A stretch of DNA of 64,000 nt from Parasponia andersonii (GCA_002914805.1 JXTB01000397.1:102603-166602), one strand, 5' to 3'. Positions 33,647-46,645 are shown, counted from the stretch's first letter. The notes: generated by a model from the sequence alone, not told the origin. Numbers and translations: made by a program.

Positions 33647-36156
33647 TCATACTTTTTCTACGAAAAATTCCTGTAATGTAGTATCCGAAATCGAATCGAC
33701 CTCCCAAAGCTTTCGTACAGTGGTATTAACATCACCCTCACAAGTCAAGCTATTAAAATACAGTCCTAATAATTCTGATCTTCTCCAAATTGATTCATCA
33801 TCTACTTTTGCGATTACTCCACTCAACTTTGGTGTGCTTATAGTTCCAAGAGAGAAACTCTGCATCTCAGGGCAGCGACTAATAATCAGCTTTTCCAAAC
33901 ATGGAAAACTTATCACAGCTATTTCGGAGTGGAAATTTGGTAAGTCGTGAAGTACTAAAATCTTCAGGCGATCGAAAACAATCTCTATCATTCGCTTACA
34001 TTGAGTTATGCTCATTCTTTTGAGTTGTATTACCCTTTTGGACGTCGAAAAAGCTAATGAATTAACCATTTCATAACAATTTGATTTTAGAACATCTTTC
34101 AAATTTTGGAAAGTCAGATACGATGGTGTTAAGCTCTTTAACTTGCCGCATTCCCTTACGCAAAGAACTTTTAACATCTGAACGATCTAGCCCAGCTCGA
34201 AGCTTTAAGGAACCTGAAACATATGCAACAACAAATGAAGTTTGTACAACTCTAGCTTCTTTAGACTTGCAAGTATCAAATCATGTTCTTTAGTGGCACC
34301 AACTTCTGGATGTTGGCTTATCTTTTGCACGAAAAAAAAAAAAAAAACCCTTAAGGAAAGCCTATGAAGATTCTGATATCTTTGAAAAAATTTGGCCGAA
34401 AAAACAACTAATTTATTACGAGAGCATTTCAAATCAAGAATCTTAAGCTTGCAAAAGGCACTGCTGAAGACTGACCGTGACATACGTCATTTATGATTTC
34501 ACTCCAATCTGTTTTCAGTTCTTCTAAGTTAGGAAATAGTACCTCTGACACAATGACAAAAAAGTAAAACAAAAGACTTGGTTAAAATCATCTCATAAAA
34601 TTTTGGATACAACAATGAATCGACATTTGAAAAATGCTAAACATCACTAGTCTCCAATACTAGCAATTATACTCAGCACACAAGTTTAGTTCAATTTTAG
34701 ATAAGGACTACTAACAGTTCATTAGCAATTCATAAAACATAAAACGAAAATTATAGAGATCTTTGGCAGTCAATGGATATAACTCTATGTTGAAGAACAA
34801 AATCCCTTCCCAATTGATAAGGGAACAAAGAGGTGGAGAAATTTTTATACCTTTTTGTTAAAGAGACGTTGTCGTATAGCAAAAATTTTTTCTTCTTCAA
34901 GTTCATTTTCGTCAACTGCGGTGGAAAGCTCTCCAGTTTAGAACAACTTTCTATCCTCAAGTTCAACAGAGATGGACATTAAAATCTCATATGCAAAACC
35001 TTTCGAGTGTTGCAAGTTTTTCAAGCTCGAGAGATTTTAGTTTCGAGAATGAAATATTCTTCAACATTGCTTCTCTTGGCTTCTCCAAAACTAGAACCTC
35101 CTCTATGAGCTTACACTCATGTATCTTAAGATTCTCAAGTTGAAAAAGGTTGCTAGCCACAGTAAAAGGTAGGAGATACTTTAAATTATTGCAGTGACAC
35201 AACTAACTTCTTCAAATTTTGCAACCAATGACTCACTAAAAGTTTGCTTCTCCATAAGTTTTTAGAATCCACATTGGTCAAATCCAATGTCTGCAGACTA
35301 GGAAATTGAACCTGCAGCAATAATTTAAATTTCGTAAAGGACTAGATTATAATATTAGTATGATATATTCTTCACAACAAAAAAGGTAGAAATAATTTTA
35401 GAGATAGAATTATTAGTACTAATAAATATAATTCTGTTCCAATGTAGTCAAATTTTATTTTTCTTTGTTATTAGAGGGTCAACTACCAGTCAATTAGTTC
35501 ATATAGATCAAAAGCAGTTTTCAATCTCAAGTTGTGCTAACTGACCAACTTGGTTTTTTAAGGAAGCAAAGTAATTCAAGATTGCAAATTGAAAAGATAT
35601 ATTAATGTATCATGATTGGAATATAAAACTATGCTTCCTTTTCAACACAAAAGCAGATCTTAAACGATAGGTACTAACTTTTCATGCACAAGGATTTTAC
35701 TTGTCAGACTGAAACAAATCCCAAAATTTTCTCAAAGTTCTGAAAATAAATTCTTCCTCCAAAAGTGACAAGGCAATTGAACTTTTTTTTCTCCAAGGAA
35801 AAGTTGGTAATTTCAAATCCTAAGTCAAGGATCTCAAATAGAAAAACGCTAATTTTCTGTTGTCATTTTTAATAAAGATGGGCATTCAATATATGCCCCT
35901 GCAAAAACCCTTTTGAGCTTTAGAAGATCTGTAAGTTGAAGGGATTCCAGTTTAGGGAAACATATCTTATCGAACTTTCTTTCTCTTTTATGGATTCTAG
36001 TATTTCTTCCATGATCTCACATCTACTTCTTTAAGTGTTTCTAGACCCTCAACCATAGAAAAAGTGAAAATATACTTCAAATTATCGCAATATTTGACAT
36101 CCAAGCTAAATAAGTTGTGCATGTGAGAAGTTAATGGAAGTTGGTATGTCCATAAT
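33647..36156 (-). pseudogene. CC-NB-LRR pseudogene, 3' LRR portion
   Basis: The minus strand encodes degenerate leucine-rich repeats of the RPS2-like/At4g27190 class. Landmarks are CNNLKYLLPFTVASNLFQLE, LENLKIHECKLIEEVLV, VLCVRECGKLKSLTPSYLTF, LKRMSITQCKRMIEIVF and FPCLEKLIISRCPEMQSFS, ending near 33647 with a stop. Near 35890-35960 another repeat reads FPKLESLQLTDLLKLKRVF. Frameshifts, stops and a 16-base A run (about 34331) break it. It is the same locus as 42805-45322; the copia element 36157-42804 separates the two parts. Confidence 0.82.
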
Positions 36157-37500
36157 TGTTAGGGTTTGTATCTGAAGTGCATGTATAATTTGAATATTTG
36201 CTGAACTAATAAAATAATATTTTTCTATTTAAATTTGTGCATAATTTTTATGTCTTCAAATATTAGAAAATCTCTAATTTATTTATGTGACCACAAATTT
36301 AGTATATAAGTGTTATATACATGAGGATTAAAGTTATAAATAATAAACTAAATATAATCAGTAATAATTAATTAAAATTTGAGAATTTTAATTAAATATT
36401 ATTAGTACGGTCCATTAACATTAAGAATGTAATAGTCTTATTTAGACTATTGATGTGTTGACATCACAATGGAAGTATTTTATAAAATTCGATTATATAG
36501 GACTGGACCAAACATGATTTGAATCTCACATAAATTCCGTTAACTGTTGACAGTTCAAATAATGTCACTAGATGATTATATATAGATCAATCTTAATCTG
36601 GAGTAGTTATAAACTCATATTTATAACATTATGTTATCTAATATACTTGTTAAAGGTTTGTTTTTTAAACAAATCGAAATATTTTGTTTTTTAAACAGAT
36701 CGAAATATTTATATCTTATGAGCATGATGAGATGAGTAGCTGAGAATATAGCTTACAGATATGAAATCCATTCCTTCCATTAGGATACTAGAAAGATGAT
36801 TCCCTTGTGTATTGATTCAGAATTTGAGTAGTTTGAGTTCTCAATTTATAATAGATTTATAAATTAATTATTCATTAGAGAATCAATGGTACACAAGGAT
36901 AAAGATGTAATTGGAGAGATAAACAGAACATAATCTAGCTCCAATTATAACTTATTTATAGAGGATTAAACTACATGTAATGATTAAATCGATAGACTGC
37001 TCATTATTTTCTAAGTAAATTAATTTTGTAACTTCAAGAGTGCAATTACAGATTTTTAGTGGAGTAATAATGGAATTAATAAATTAGACAAATTGATTAA
37101 AGAGTTTAATTAATTATCATAATTTATTGGAGCTTGAATTACAGGTCTATAGGTCCCCAGTTCCACCTCTTACAAACACTGTACTAGATATTATATTATT
37201 TTTGTTACTACACACTTTGTCTAGATAAATAGTTTATTTATATGTAATTAATAAATAATTTTGAATTAATTAATTGAAATTTATGGAGGGATAAGTTTCC
37301 TAATTTGTTTAAATTTTGAATTTAAAAATATCTAATTATCAGATAATTAGATAAACAGAAATTGGGAAACTGACTGAAAGTAAAACACTCTTCCTTAAAG
37401 GAATTATCTACTAGTTTATATATATATATATATATATATAAATTAATTAGATTAATTAGTTATATATCTTAATTAGTTAGATTAATTAGATATATATATA
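36157..37500 (+). repeat. 5' LTR of the copia element, 3' end deleted
   Basis: Aligns with 41007-42200 through many landmarks (TGTTAGGGTTTGT, gactggaccaaacatgattt, tcttccattaggatactaga, gttccacctcttacaaacac). Homology fades in AT-rich sequence near 37400-37500, where the deletion boundary must lie. Confidence 0.8.
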
Positions 37501-37570
37501 TATCATTATGTTTTTTAAGTTAAAACAAAGTTAACATTTGTTTTTTAGAAAAAAAAAAAGCATAAAATGT

Positions 37571-37730
37571 AGATCCATGTATTCTAATTGTGTCTGAGAA
37601 CTTGTAGATCCATTGACATACAAGCATAAAATGGAAGATTCTGGTAAGGAAAAATGGCAAGAGGCTATGAACCAAGAAATTGAATCCATGTATTCTAATT
37701 ATATCTGGGAACTTGTAGATCCACCTGAAA
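37571..37730 (+). repeat. Short direct duplication at the RT deletion boundary
   Basis: The segment atccatgtattctaattgtg...acttgtagatccattg (about 37571) recurs at about 37684 with a few changes. The second copy belongs to RT (SMYSNYIWELVDPP), so the first is a stray duplicate of about 45 bp at the boundary between LTR and RT. Confidence 0.7.
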
Positions 37731-38533
37731 ATATTAGGCTCATTGGATATAAATAGATCTATAAAAGAAAAAGAGATGTAGATGGAAAAGTTGAAACGTT
37801 CAAGGCTAGGTTAGTGGCAAAGGGTTATACCCAAAAAGAGGGAGTTGATTATGAAGAGATTTTCTCGTCAATAGCCATGCTTAAATCTATATGTATCCTC
37901 TCATCCATTGCTGCATATTTACACTATGAAATATGACAAATGGACATCAAGATAGCCTTTTTGAATGACTATTTTTAAGAAAGCATCTATATGGTGCAAC
38001 CAGAAGGTTTTGTAGCTAAAGTCTAAGAGCAGAAAGTCTACAAGCTACTTAGGTCTATTTATGGACTTAAGCAAGCTTTAAGATCATGGACTCTAAGATT
38101 TGATGAGATGATTGAATCTTATGATTTTGATCAAAATGTTAACAAATCTTATGTATACAAGTACATCAAAGACGATAAAGTGGTCTTTCTAGTTCATTAT
38201 GTATATGATATTTTGCTTATTGGGAATGATATGGAAATATTGTCTAATGTAAAGAAATGGCTAGTCGAACAATTCTAAATGAAAGATTCAGGAGAAGCAA
38301 ATTATGTTCTTAGGATTCAGATTATTCGAGATTGCAAGAATAGAGTTTTGGCACTGTCTCAAGTATCTTATATTGATAAAGTATGCATTCATTTTTCGAT
38401 GCAAAACTCTAAGAAAGGATAGTTACCTTGTTGATATGGAGCTATCCTTTCCAAAAAGCAATCCCATGACACCTTAAGACGAAGAGGATATGAGACAGGT
38501 TCCTTATGTGTCTGCAATTGGCAGCCTTATGCA
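37640..38533 (+). pseudogene. copia reverse transcriptase, first part
   Basis: The frame shows [72 protein letters not shown] and YVYDILLIGND. At least eight in-frame stops interrupt it. The catalytic motif is YVYD rather than YVDD, losing one aspartate. The frame runs to GSLM at 38528 and continues directly at 40344 when the solo LTR and one copy of ATGCA are removed. Confidence 0.85.
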
Positions 38534-40338
38534 TGTTGGTAAATTGAACTAACACTTGGGAAAATCATGCATGCATGTAGGTATGGAAAAAACATGATCA
38601 TATCATGAACAAAGTGAAAAAATTAGCGGATTTAGATTTTAAAATTTTATATGAAAACAGTTTTCATAACCATATAAGATACATGCATCATATACAGGAT
38701 CATTTACAACATAAATCAAATCTAGATACAAAACCCTAGAGATGAGATTTAGGGTTTACCTCTTGTAGCATGTTCCTCCTTAATCTCCTTATTAATGGTA
38801 ATCAAACCCCCAACCCTAGATCTTCTTGTCTATACTCTTGCTCTTAGTGGATGAGGTGAGTGGGTATTAAGTCGAAACCTTCGTTGGAGAATGATCAATA
38901 ACGCCTTCTTGATCCTATGGAACACCGGGACGTAAGATGGGACTGTGAGATAGTAGGAAATTTTTTCTCTCATCTCTTTCTTAACCTTGGCTAATTTTTC
39001 TCTCTCTCTCTCTCCCAGTGTCTATGTATGTGACTCTATATGAGTTATTGTGTAGATTTTTCTCTCATATATCTTATATATAGCACCAAAAACTACTAAC
39101 TCTAGTCCAATTATGATTGAGCTTGTTCTTCAATTTGGGCTTTGGGTGTATTTTTATAAATATTTCCAACTCATGAAACTTATTTATAAAAATACAAACT
39201 TCTGTGTAGAATCATTATTTTACACAGTTTCATGAAACTAATTTCACAAATACCACCAACCAATTAATGAGCTTAATTGAGCTAGACAAGGGACCTAATG
39301 GATCCAAATAATCTAAGCTCCAATAATATGATAAATACATAATAACTCTTATTATGGTATTTATATAAATATTATTAGTAAATGAGACACTTCACTAAAG
39401 GCCCAATATTGCACTCTTAGATTAAATGTCATGCCTTTTATAGAGATTTAATCAACTAACCTTAATTAACCGATCCATCTAGCATATTCTATACCACATA
39501 TAGAATCCCTATACAACGTCGTAGTTGGATAGGTGAAATTATTGTAATACCCCTCCAACACATATTTATCTTTAAGTTACCATCTTTCTATCAAAGAATA
39601 ATATTGTCGATAATTTTGTTCTTAATGGCCATTTAGACAAAATTATCAACCAATTCACAAAGTGAATACTAAGATCTTAGATTTAATTATTCCATGAATC
39701 TTGAAAGAACCTAGAGTAGCATTAATGTATAGTATCCTTAACTATTTGGTGTTCCCAACAATTCATAAGCCATAACCTCCAATATGTCAAAGTTCACCTC
39801 TAATTTCATAGAGGTTAATCTTTTAACAAATCAAAAAGTTATAACCTATGAAAGCAAGTCCAGTCAAACATCAAGGATTAAGATCTATATGCTAAGAGCT
39901 ATTTTGTGATAATATAAGAATTGAGTGACGGTACTCCAATTTTTTATATTACCTGGTCCAATTCAATACACATAACTTGTTTATGTTGTATTAATATTTC
40001 TATCAAAAGTCAGATACTTCAATGATTTGAGACACATCATTCTGATTGAGATAGATAAACACTACAACCTATAATAAATAAAGTATTCCATCTTTATTTA
40101 CAGATTGTAAACTACTTCATTTAGACTTAGATAAAGAAACAAGTCTCCCCATAATTAATACTTAATCATGCTTGTTTCTTTATACACATATAAAGTTATG
40201 GAATCTTTTTCAGATGAATAAACTATTCAACTAAGATAGTTTAATCTAGCAAATATCATAACTGCATATAAGAGAAAGTTGTTTATACTCAAAAGAGTAA
40301 AATTAAAAATCTGTTTTTTTATGGCAAAAATCCCAACA
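38534..40338. mobile_element. Solo LTR (1.8 kb) nested in the copia RT
   Basis: Starts TGTTGGTAAATTG and ends AATCCCAACA, so TGTTGG/CCAACA terminal inverts are intact. It is flanked by the perfect 5-bp repeat ATGCA (38529-38533 and 40339-40343). Excising it with one repeat restores the RT frame exactly across GSLMH-VMLYTRLD. No internal coding region, PBS or second LTR is present, which indicates a solo LTR left by unequal recombination. It contains a short (TC)n run near 39001-39015. Confidence 0.82.
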
Positions 40339-40343
40339 ATGCA

Positions 40344-40990
40344 CGTCATGTTGTATACTAGGCTTGACATATGCTACGCAGTAGGGATAATCAGTCATTT
40401 TCAATCAAATCTAGGATTAGATCACTGGATAGCGGTAAAGTATATTCTCAAGTATCTTAGGAGAATGAGAAATTATATGTTGGTTTATTCAAGTTAGGAC
40501 TTAATTCCTATTGGTTATACTGATTTTGATTTTTAATCAGACAAAGATACTCGAAAGTCGACGTTTGGGTCAGTGTTCAATCTTGATGGTAGAGCCATTG
40601 TCTGGAGAAATATTAAATAATCTAGCACTGTAGATTCTACTATAAAAGCAGAATATATAGTAGCTTGTGAAGCAGCTAAAGTAGCAGTTTGGTTAAAAAA
40701 GTTCTTTATTGATTTGGAAGTTGTTCCAAATATGGATAAGCCACTGACTTTATACTACGACAATAGTGGAGCGGTGGCGAATTCAAAAAAACTAAGAAGT
40801 CACAAGAGAGAAAAGCATATAGAGAGGAAATAGCATCTAATTAGAAAAATAGTACATCGAAGAGATGTGGCCGTTATGAAGATAGGATCCGAAAATAACA
40901 TTGTTGATCCTTTTATAAAAATGCTTCCAATGAAGACTTTTGAGAGTCACTTGGAGAGTCTAGGATTGAGAGATACGTCTCGCCTACTTT
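40344..40990 (+). pseudogene. copia RT end and RNase H
   Basis: Continues the RT reading frame: VMLYTRLDICYAVGIISHFQ, WIAVKYILKYLRRM, then RNase H landmarks DKDTRKSTFGSVF, AEYIVACEAAKVAVWLKKF, YYDNSGAVANSKK and HIERK. Stops occur at several points (for example after VYSS and after HIERK), so it is inactive. Confidence 0.82.
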
Positions 40991-41006
40991 AGGGCAAGTG
41001 GGAGAT
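40991..41006 (+). promoter_or_regulatory. Polypurine tract of the copia element
   Basis: agggcaagtgggagat precedes the TGTTAGGG start of the right LTR, the usual copia PPT pattern. Confidence 0.75.
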
Positions 41007-42804
41007 TGTTAGGGTTTGTGCCCTAAAAGTATGTATATTTTGAATATTTGCTGAATTAATAAAATGACATTTTTCTATCTGAATTTATGCATAATTTGTA
41101 TGTCTTTAAATATTATAAATCTCTAGTTTATTTATGTAACCACAAATTTAGTATATAAGTATTATATACATGAGGATTAAATTTATGGATAATAAACTAA
41201 ATATAGTCAGTAATAATTAAATATTATTAGTAAGGTCCATTAACATTGAGAATGTAATAGTCTTATCTGGACTAATGATGTGTTGACATCACAATTGAGG
41301 TACGCTATATAATTCGATTATATAGGACTAGACCAGACATGATTTGAATCTCATATAAATTCCGTTAACTATTGAGAGTTCAAATAATGTTACTAGATGA
41401 TCATATGTAGATCAATCTTAATCTTGAGTAGTTACAGACTCCTATTTATAACATTATGTTCTTTAACATACTTGTTAAATGTTTGTTTTTTAAACAGATC
41501 GAAATACTTGTATCTTAGGATTATGATAAGATGAGTAGTTGGGAACGTAGCTTACAAATATAAAATCCATTTCTTCCATTAGGATGCTAGAAAGATGATT
41601 CCCTTATGTATTGATTCAGAATTTGAGTAGTTTGAGTTCTCAATTTATAATAGATTTATAAATTAATTATTTATTAGAGAATCAATGGTACACAAGGATA
41701 AAGATGTAATTAGAGAGGTAAACAGAATATAACCTAGCTCCAATTATGACTTATTTATGGAGGATTGAACTACATGTAATGATTAAATCGATAGATTGCT
41801 CACTGTTTTCTGAGTAAATTAATTCTGCAACTTCAAGAGTGCAATTACAGATTTTTAGTGGAGTAATAATGGAATTAATAAATTAGACAAATTGATTAAA
41901 GAGTTTAATTAATTGTCATAATTTATTGGAACTTGAATTACATGTCCATAGGTTTCCAATTCCACCTCTTGCAAACACTATACTGAATATTATATTATTT
42001 CAGTTACTGCACACTTTATATAGATAAATAATTTATTTATATGTAATTANTAATTAATAATTGTTATTAATTAATTAATTAAATAATTTAAATTTATGGA
42101 TAGATAAGTTTCTTAATTTGTTTAAATTTTGAATTTAAAAATATCTAATTATAAAATAATTAGATAAATAGAAATTGAGAATTTGACTAAAGCTTTTATT
42201 ATTGAGATATAAATATTAATTAATTAGATTAATTAATTTAAATATATATATATATATATATAAAACTTACGTTTGATGAAAAAAGAGAAATCACGTTATT
42301 TTTCATGAAAAAAGGTTACGGCAAAATTAAAATTAGTATTAGTAAATATATATATACTAATATATTAATTAATTTATTAAATAATATAATAAATAAATAT
42401 TTATATATATATATAAGGTGAAACCCTAGAAGAATAATACAACATATTATTTTCTATAGAGCCTCTATAATCTAGAGGGGAAAAAAAAAAAAAAAAGAGT
42501 CTTCTTATTCTCTGTAAAACAAACTCTTGCAATAGAAAATTACAAAGGTCTAAAGTGTGAGTTTAAGAAATTGTACACAACACCCACACGTTCATGTACT
42601 TGAGGCTTAGATTAGAAGATCGTAGTTTAGAAAACAATAAAACTAGGATCCGCTGATAAGCTACAAGAGGTATTAGATTTATTCTCTTTGTTTATTCCTA
42701 TTTGCTATGAATTAATACTATACACTTATATAGTCAATTATTTTGAGAAAATTTTTGAATATTTCTAGACCAATCTTTCACTGCAAAAATCATTTTTAAA
42801 TCCA
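41007..42804 (+). repeat. 3' LTR of the copia element
   Basis: About 1798 bp, begins TGTTAGGG and ends TTTTTAAATCCA, followed by the ATAAT duplication. It contains a single ambiguous base (n at 42050) and long AT tracts (42240-42420). Confidence 0.82.
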
Positions 42805-45322
42805 ATAATAACTTATTAAAATTCATTTATGAGAAGGCCAACTCCTTTAAGCTTGGAAACACCACCTACAACATAAGAAAATTTCAGCTTCATGTTTGAC
42901 TCGAAAACAAACATATTAGTAATTCATCATGTATGGACTATAAAATTTCTCTAAACAAGATTTCAATTTTCAAAAGACGTAAGCATTAATAGAAGATGAC
43001 ATTAATTCTACTAAGACAAAGTTTGAGTAATTTTAATGAAATGATTATGACAATCAACCTTTTTTTCTTTCTTTTTTTATTTTTTTGCTATGGCTTAACT
43101 TTATGTTCATGATAACATATAAACTCCTATTATAACAAAAAGAATAAAATCCTAGACTGAAAAAGAGTTTCCTTTTCATTGAAAAGAGGTTGTTCAATAA
43201 ACAAATCCATATTTTTAAGTTCTTCATCAACTAGCATCCATCTAAGTACAAAATTGATGGAGCTGGTGATGAATTACATCAATTTGGGACACTTTCTTAC
43301 AATAATTTCTGATAAAGATGGACATTCAATATAGTCTTTTATGGAAAAAGTTTTTAGATTCAGAAGGTTTATAAGCTCAATAGATTCTAGTACTTTTTCT
43401 GAGATTCAATAATAAGAATCTCGAAGCATATTTCTTATTATCATAACCATACCATCTTGCTCCTAAAAATATTTCATACTTCAAGTTTTCACTGAACAAG
43501 TCTTTTGGCAGAATGTTGGCATCTGATACACTTACATATAAAGTTGATAGCTGTGGTAAATTATTGAGCTCAATAAGACTAACACTACTTCTTTGCTTTT
43601 TGACTCATTCAACCTCCTAGCTCATAAATAAATTCATATACAACTCTTCTAACTGAAATAAACTTGAGATAACATTACACTGAATCACTTTAGGCCTATG
43701 ACAATTGGTCAAATTTAGCATTCGTAGACAAGATAGTGGCCATATTTACTTTGGCAACTCGTGTATATCTGGTCAAGAATCTTCAAGCTCTTTAGGTCCC
43801 CAATTAAAGATATGTCTCTAAACTTGCAAATGCTTAAAACACAATGTTTGGAGACTTTGAAGTAAATAGAAGGACGAAGGCAATAATTGATTTGGATATG
43901 CATAATTCAAGTATAAAGACCTAGGACCTTTTGTTTCCTCAAAAAAGTTGTTGGGAATAAACAAAGTCTAGTTCACATTAAACATCATAAATAACTCAAG
44001 CTGCAGGCACTCCGACCTTTCAGGTAGCTGATCAAGACGGTGATCCAGTAACTAGATTACAATTGACTCTTTGAGACTCTTTTTATTCGTGTGTTCTTCC
44101 AACTTAGCTGCATTTGTAATGCTATGCATGCATCTTTCCTTGGCAATAATAGATATGGAGACATTATAGATGATATCATGTATTTTAATAGTATCATGAT
44201 ATTCACCATCCAACAACAGACATCGAACTTTTAGTTTACTGACTAATGAGTGCATCATGTCTCTTGCCTCTTCAATTGTATAGACATCTTTAAAACAAGC
44301 CCCAACTAGACTATATCTTAGTATTTTCTCAATGAATATATTTGCATCTTCTTCGTGTAGACTGCAAAGCAACAACAACATCTTGGCTTCTTCACTTGCT
44401 AAGAAATCGTAACTTAGCTTTATGCTTTAGTATACTTTTTGGGACATTCCCTCGATGTTTGTTGGACTTGATCTTTTAAGTTGTAACAATGCATCTTTTC
44501 AAGTGGGCAAGCTTTCCTCTTTTAATGCATGTGCAACGGTAGCAATAGCAATAGTAATAACAATAGGTTAGCCTAAACATTCTCTAACCACCTCATTTGC
44601 CAAAGGTTGGAAATCAGGTTGTGCACCTTTTGATCATCCTCAAAATATATACCAACATCTAATAGATTAAGTTTGTCCCACACATCATCTCAAAATTGTC
44701 AGTATCTTCTTTTCCTGTCTCAAGTGATACCGTAGTCATTCCGCCTTTACTGATATGCTTTTGATTCTCTTTAATTTCTGCTTGGGATACGATAGTAAAA
44801 ATTGTCTCACTAAATAACTTCTCTTTCTTTAGCTCGTGTAGCTAGCTACTTCTTAAGTAAGCATAGTTTTGCCAATACCACCCATGTCATAGACCACAGT
44901 CATCACGACATTAGGATTTTCTAGAGCCTCGAAGATTCCCTCCAAAGTTTTCTTGTCCCAAAGGTCTCATAACCGTTATTTTTCAATGCAAGATTGTACA
45001 ATGGGACGAAAGAAACTCTATCAAAATTTGTCCACCTTTTGCCTTTCATTTCCCACAACCTGAACCATCTTCTTTGCTTTACTGCTTTAACTGATGCCGC
45101 GAAACAAGATTTAGAAGATAACAACCAGAAAACATAGCTTTTCCATGCCTTTGATCTTCTAGATAATTCCTGGCCTCCTTAGATATCCTCTCTCCTTCCT
45201 TCACTCAGTCTACAACATTTCCTTCCATTTCTTCTAGCCTCTTCGATGCAAATCCCCATTCTGTTTTTCTTACTCCCCAATTCTTGAATTTGGACCTTGA
45301 GATCTTCCACATTGCTGCAATA
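42805..45322 (-). pseudogene. CC-NB-LRR pseudogene, 5' portion (CC, NB-ARC, first LRRs)
   Basis: The minus strand begins after an acceptor-like site (ctattgcag, 45315-45323) with NVEDLKVQIQELGSKKNRM and a coiled-coil domain. It proceeds through GERISKEARNYLEDQ to FDRVSFVPL, NNGYETFGTRK and a P-loop YDMGGIGKT, in which the usual first Gly of GMGGIGKT is Asp. A frame-shifted kinase-2 (DDVWDKLNLLDVGIYF) follows, then LANEVVRECLG, LSYDFLASEEAKMLLLLCSL and an MHD-like IHDIIYNVSISIIAKE. The first LRRs are KFRDISLIGDLKSLKILD and LIELNNLPQLSTLYVS. Stops occur in CC (a Trp codon is TGA), after the P-loop and in the GLPL region. This class of intracellular immune receptor detects pathogen effectors; here it cannot function. 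Confidence 0.85.
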
Positions 45323-45323
45323 G

Positions 45324-46440
45324 AAAACTAAATAACTCAGTTAATGATCCCGCGTAGGTAGTAATTTTTTCAATAAATGAAAATACCAATTGCAAGAAGG
45401 GAAATCCATGTTGGCTTCCAAATTAAGTTCAACTCTCTTCCCTTTTCTCTACGGGAATTCTATCCGAAGTAACAGGCAATAAAAGATTATCAGTTATGGC
45501 CACAGAAAATCAATCCAATCAGATTTTCATAGAGAGACAATAAATAAAAATAACTAAAAACAGAGAAAGATTAAATTTAATAGTAGTAAATAACTAGAAA
45601 GCCCACGAAAGTGTAGAAAGAGAATTAAATTAAGCACGTACCTATAAGTGGTTGATGCAGCTTGTCCAAGAGCAGAAGCTTGTTTCTAATCTCCCCTTTT
45701 TTTCTTTAGTTTTGTAGGAAATTAGGAACAATTTGCAAAGTAGATACCAAAAAAAGAGAGTAATATTATTCTCAGGCAAACTCCTTTTTTCTCTCTTGAG
45801 TTCTTTTCGGAATTGTTTTTGTTAGGGAATCTAAGAAATGGAGCAAAAGCAGTTACCCAAGATTAGGAGGACAAATGATAAAGGGGGAAATTATGAATTC
45901 GAATTGATGGGAAGCAAAGATTATATTCTACTCTCTCTTTTTTTTTTCTTTTTTTTTTGTGGGGGGAGTAGATGCCAAATAGAAGCAAAATAAAGAATAT
46001 AAATTTTTTCTCACTCTTTAACTTCTTTTCTTCTTTTTGGTTACCTTGCTAATGAAAAATTAAAAGAACAATTTATCAACAAGCAGAAACAGAACACGAG
46101 AAGCTGACTCAAACTGAAACGACGCTATGAAATAGTTGAGCAACATATTTGTAGAAATGAAATTTTTTTTTCAATGTTTTAAAAGTAGTCATGTGCTTGT
46201 CACGTGAGATTTTGACAGAGTGCAATTCTAGGACGACTGATAGCATAAACTTTAAGTTTCATGACTAATATGCTAAAAAATAAAGTTGAGAGACTAATAT
46301 TGCAAAAGACCCAAAGATTGCGGACTAATGATGTAAATAAGCCAACGAATAATTGTTTGGACCCTATCAATAATAAAAAAACAAAAAACGAAAAAAAAAA
46401 AAAACAAAAAACAAAAAGAACGGCACGTTAGTTGCACGTG
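45324..46440. other. Spacer between the NB-LRR relic and CBP80
   Basis: Mostly non-coding. A possible upstream exon of the relic lies near 45645-45690 on the minus strand (ends TTATAG before GTACGT, encoding LGQAASTTYR), but an in-frame TAG precedes it and no ATG is clear. It also holds poly-T and poly-A runs (45935-45960, 46375-46420). The two loci are arranged head to head. Confidence 0.45.
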
Positions 46441-46645
46441 GATCTCATTTCACTGGAATAGTGGTAAATGTGTAATTTTGCAGTGACACCCCTTTAGAAC
46501 CATACGAGGCGGGCTTGGCCTGAAGTACTGGGCTAGGGTTCTAAACTCAGAGGTCACTCGCTCTGAACTGAAAAATACCAACCCGTAAACCCTGCCAGCA
46601 AAATCTCTCACTTCACTCGCTACTCTAGTCACTCCAAATCTCACA
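46441..46645 (+). promoter_or_regulatory. CBP80 proximal promoter / 5' UTR with telo-box and site II motifs
   Basis: No TATA box is seen. TGGGCT (46529-46534), a site II element core, overlaps TAGGGTT (46534-46540), the inverse telo-box. A forward AAACCCT lies at 46587-46593. In plants this pairing is typical of promoters of genes for translation, RNA processing and growth, which suits a cap-binding protein. The last 50 bases before the ATG are CT-rich, as in many plant 5' UTRs. Confidence 0.55.

Larger units (their letters stand above)
36157..42804 (+). mobile_element. Ty1/copia element, internally deleted, inserted in the NB-LRR pseudogene
   Basis: LTR sequence starting TGTTAGGGTTTGT occurs at 36157 and 41007. 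The right LTR ends AAATCCA at 42804. The 5-bp repeat ATAAT (36152-36156 and 42805-42809) flanks the element and matches a copia target duplication. The internal region keeps only RT and RNase H: the 3' end of the left LTR, PBS, gag, protease and integrase are deleted. RT is further split by a solo LTR (38534-40338). It lies opposite in direction to the pseudogene. Confidence 0.85.

Noticed and set aside
36157-42804. Possibility that the copia LTR copies are a satellite or two separate elements
   Set aside because: RT, RNase H and PPT lie between them in the right order and the ATAAT duplication flanks the pair.
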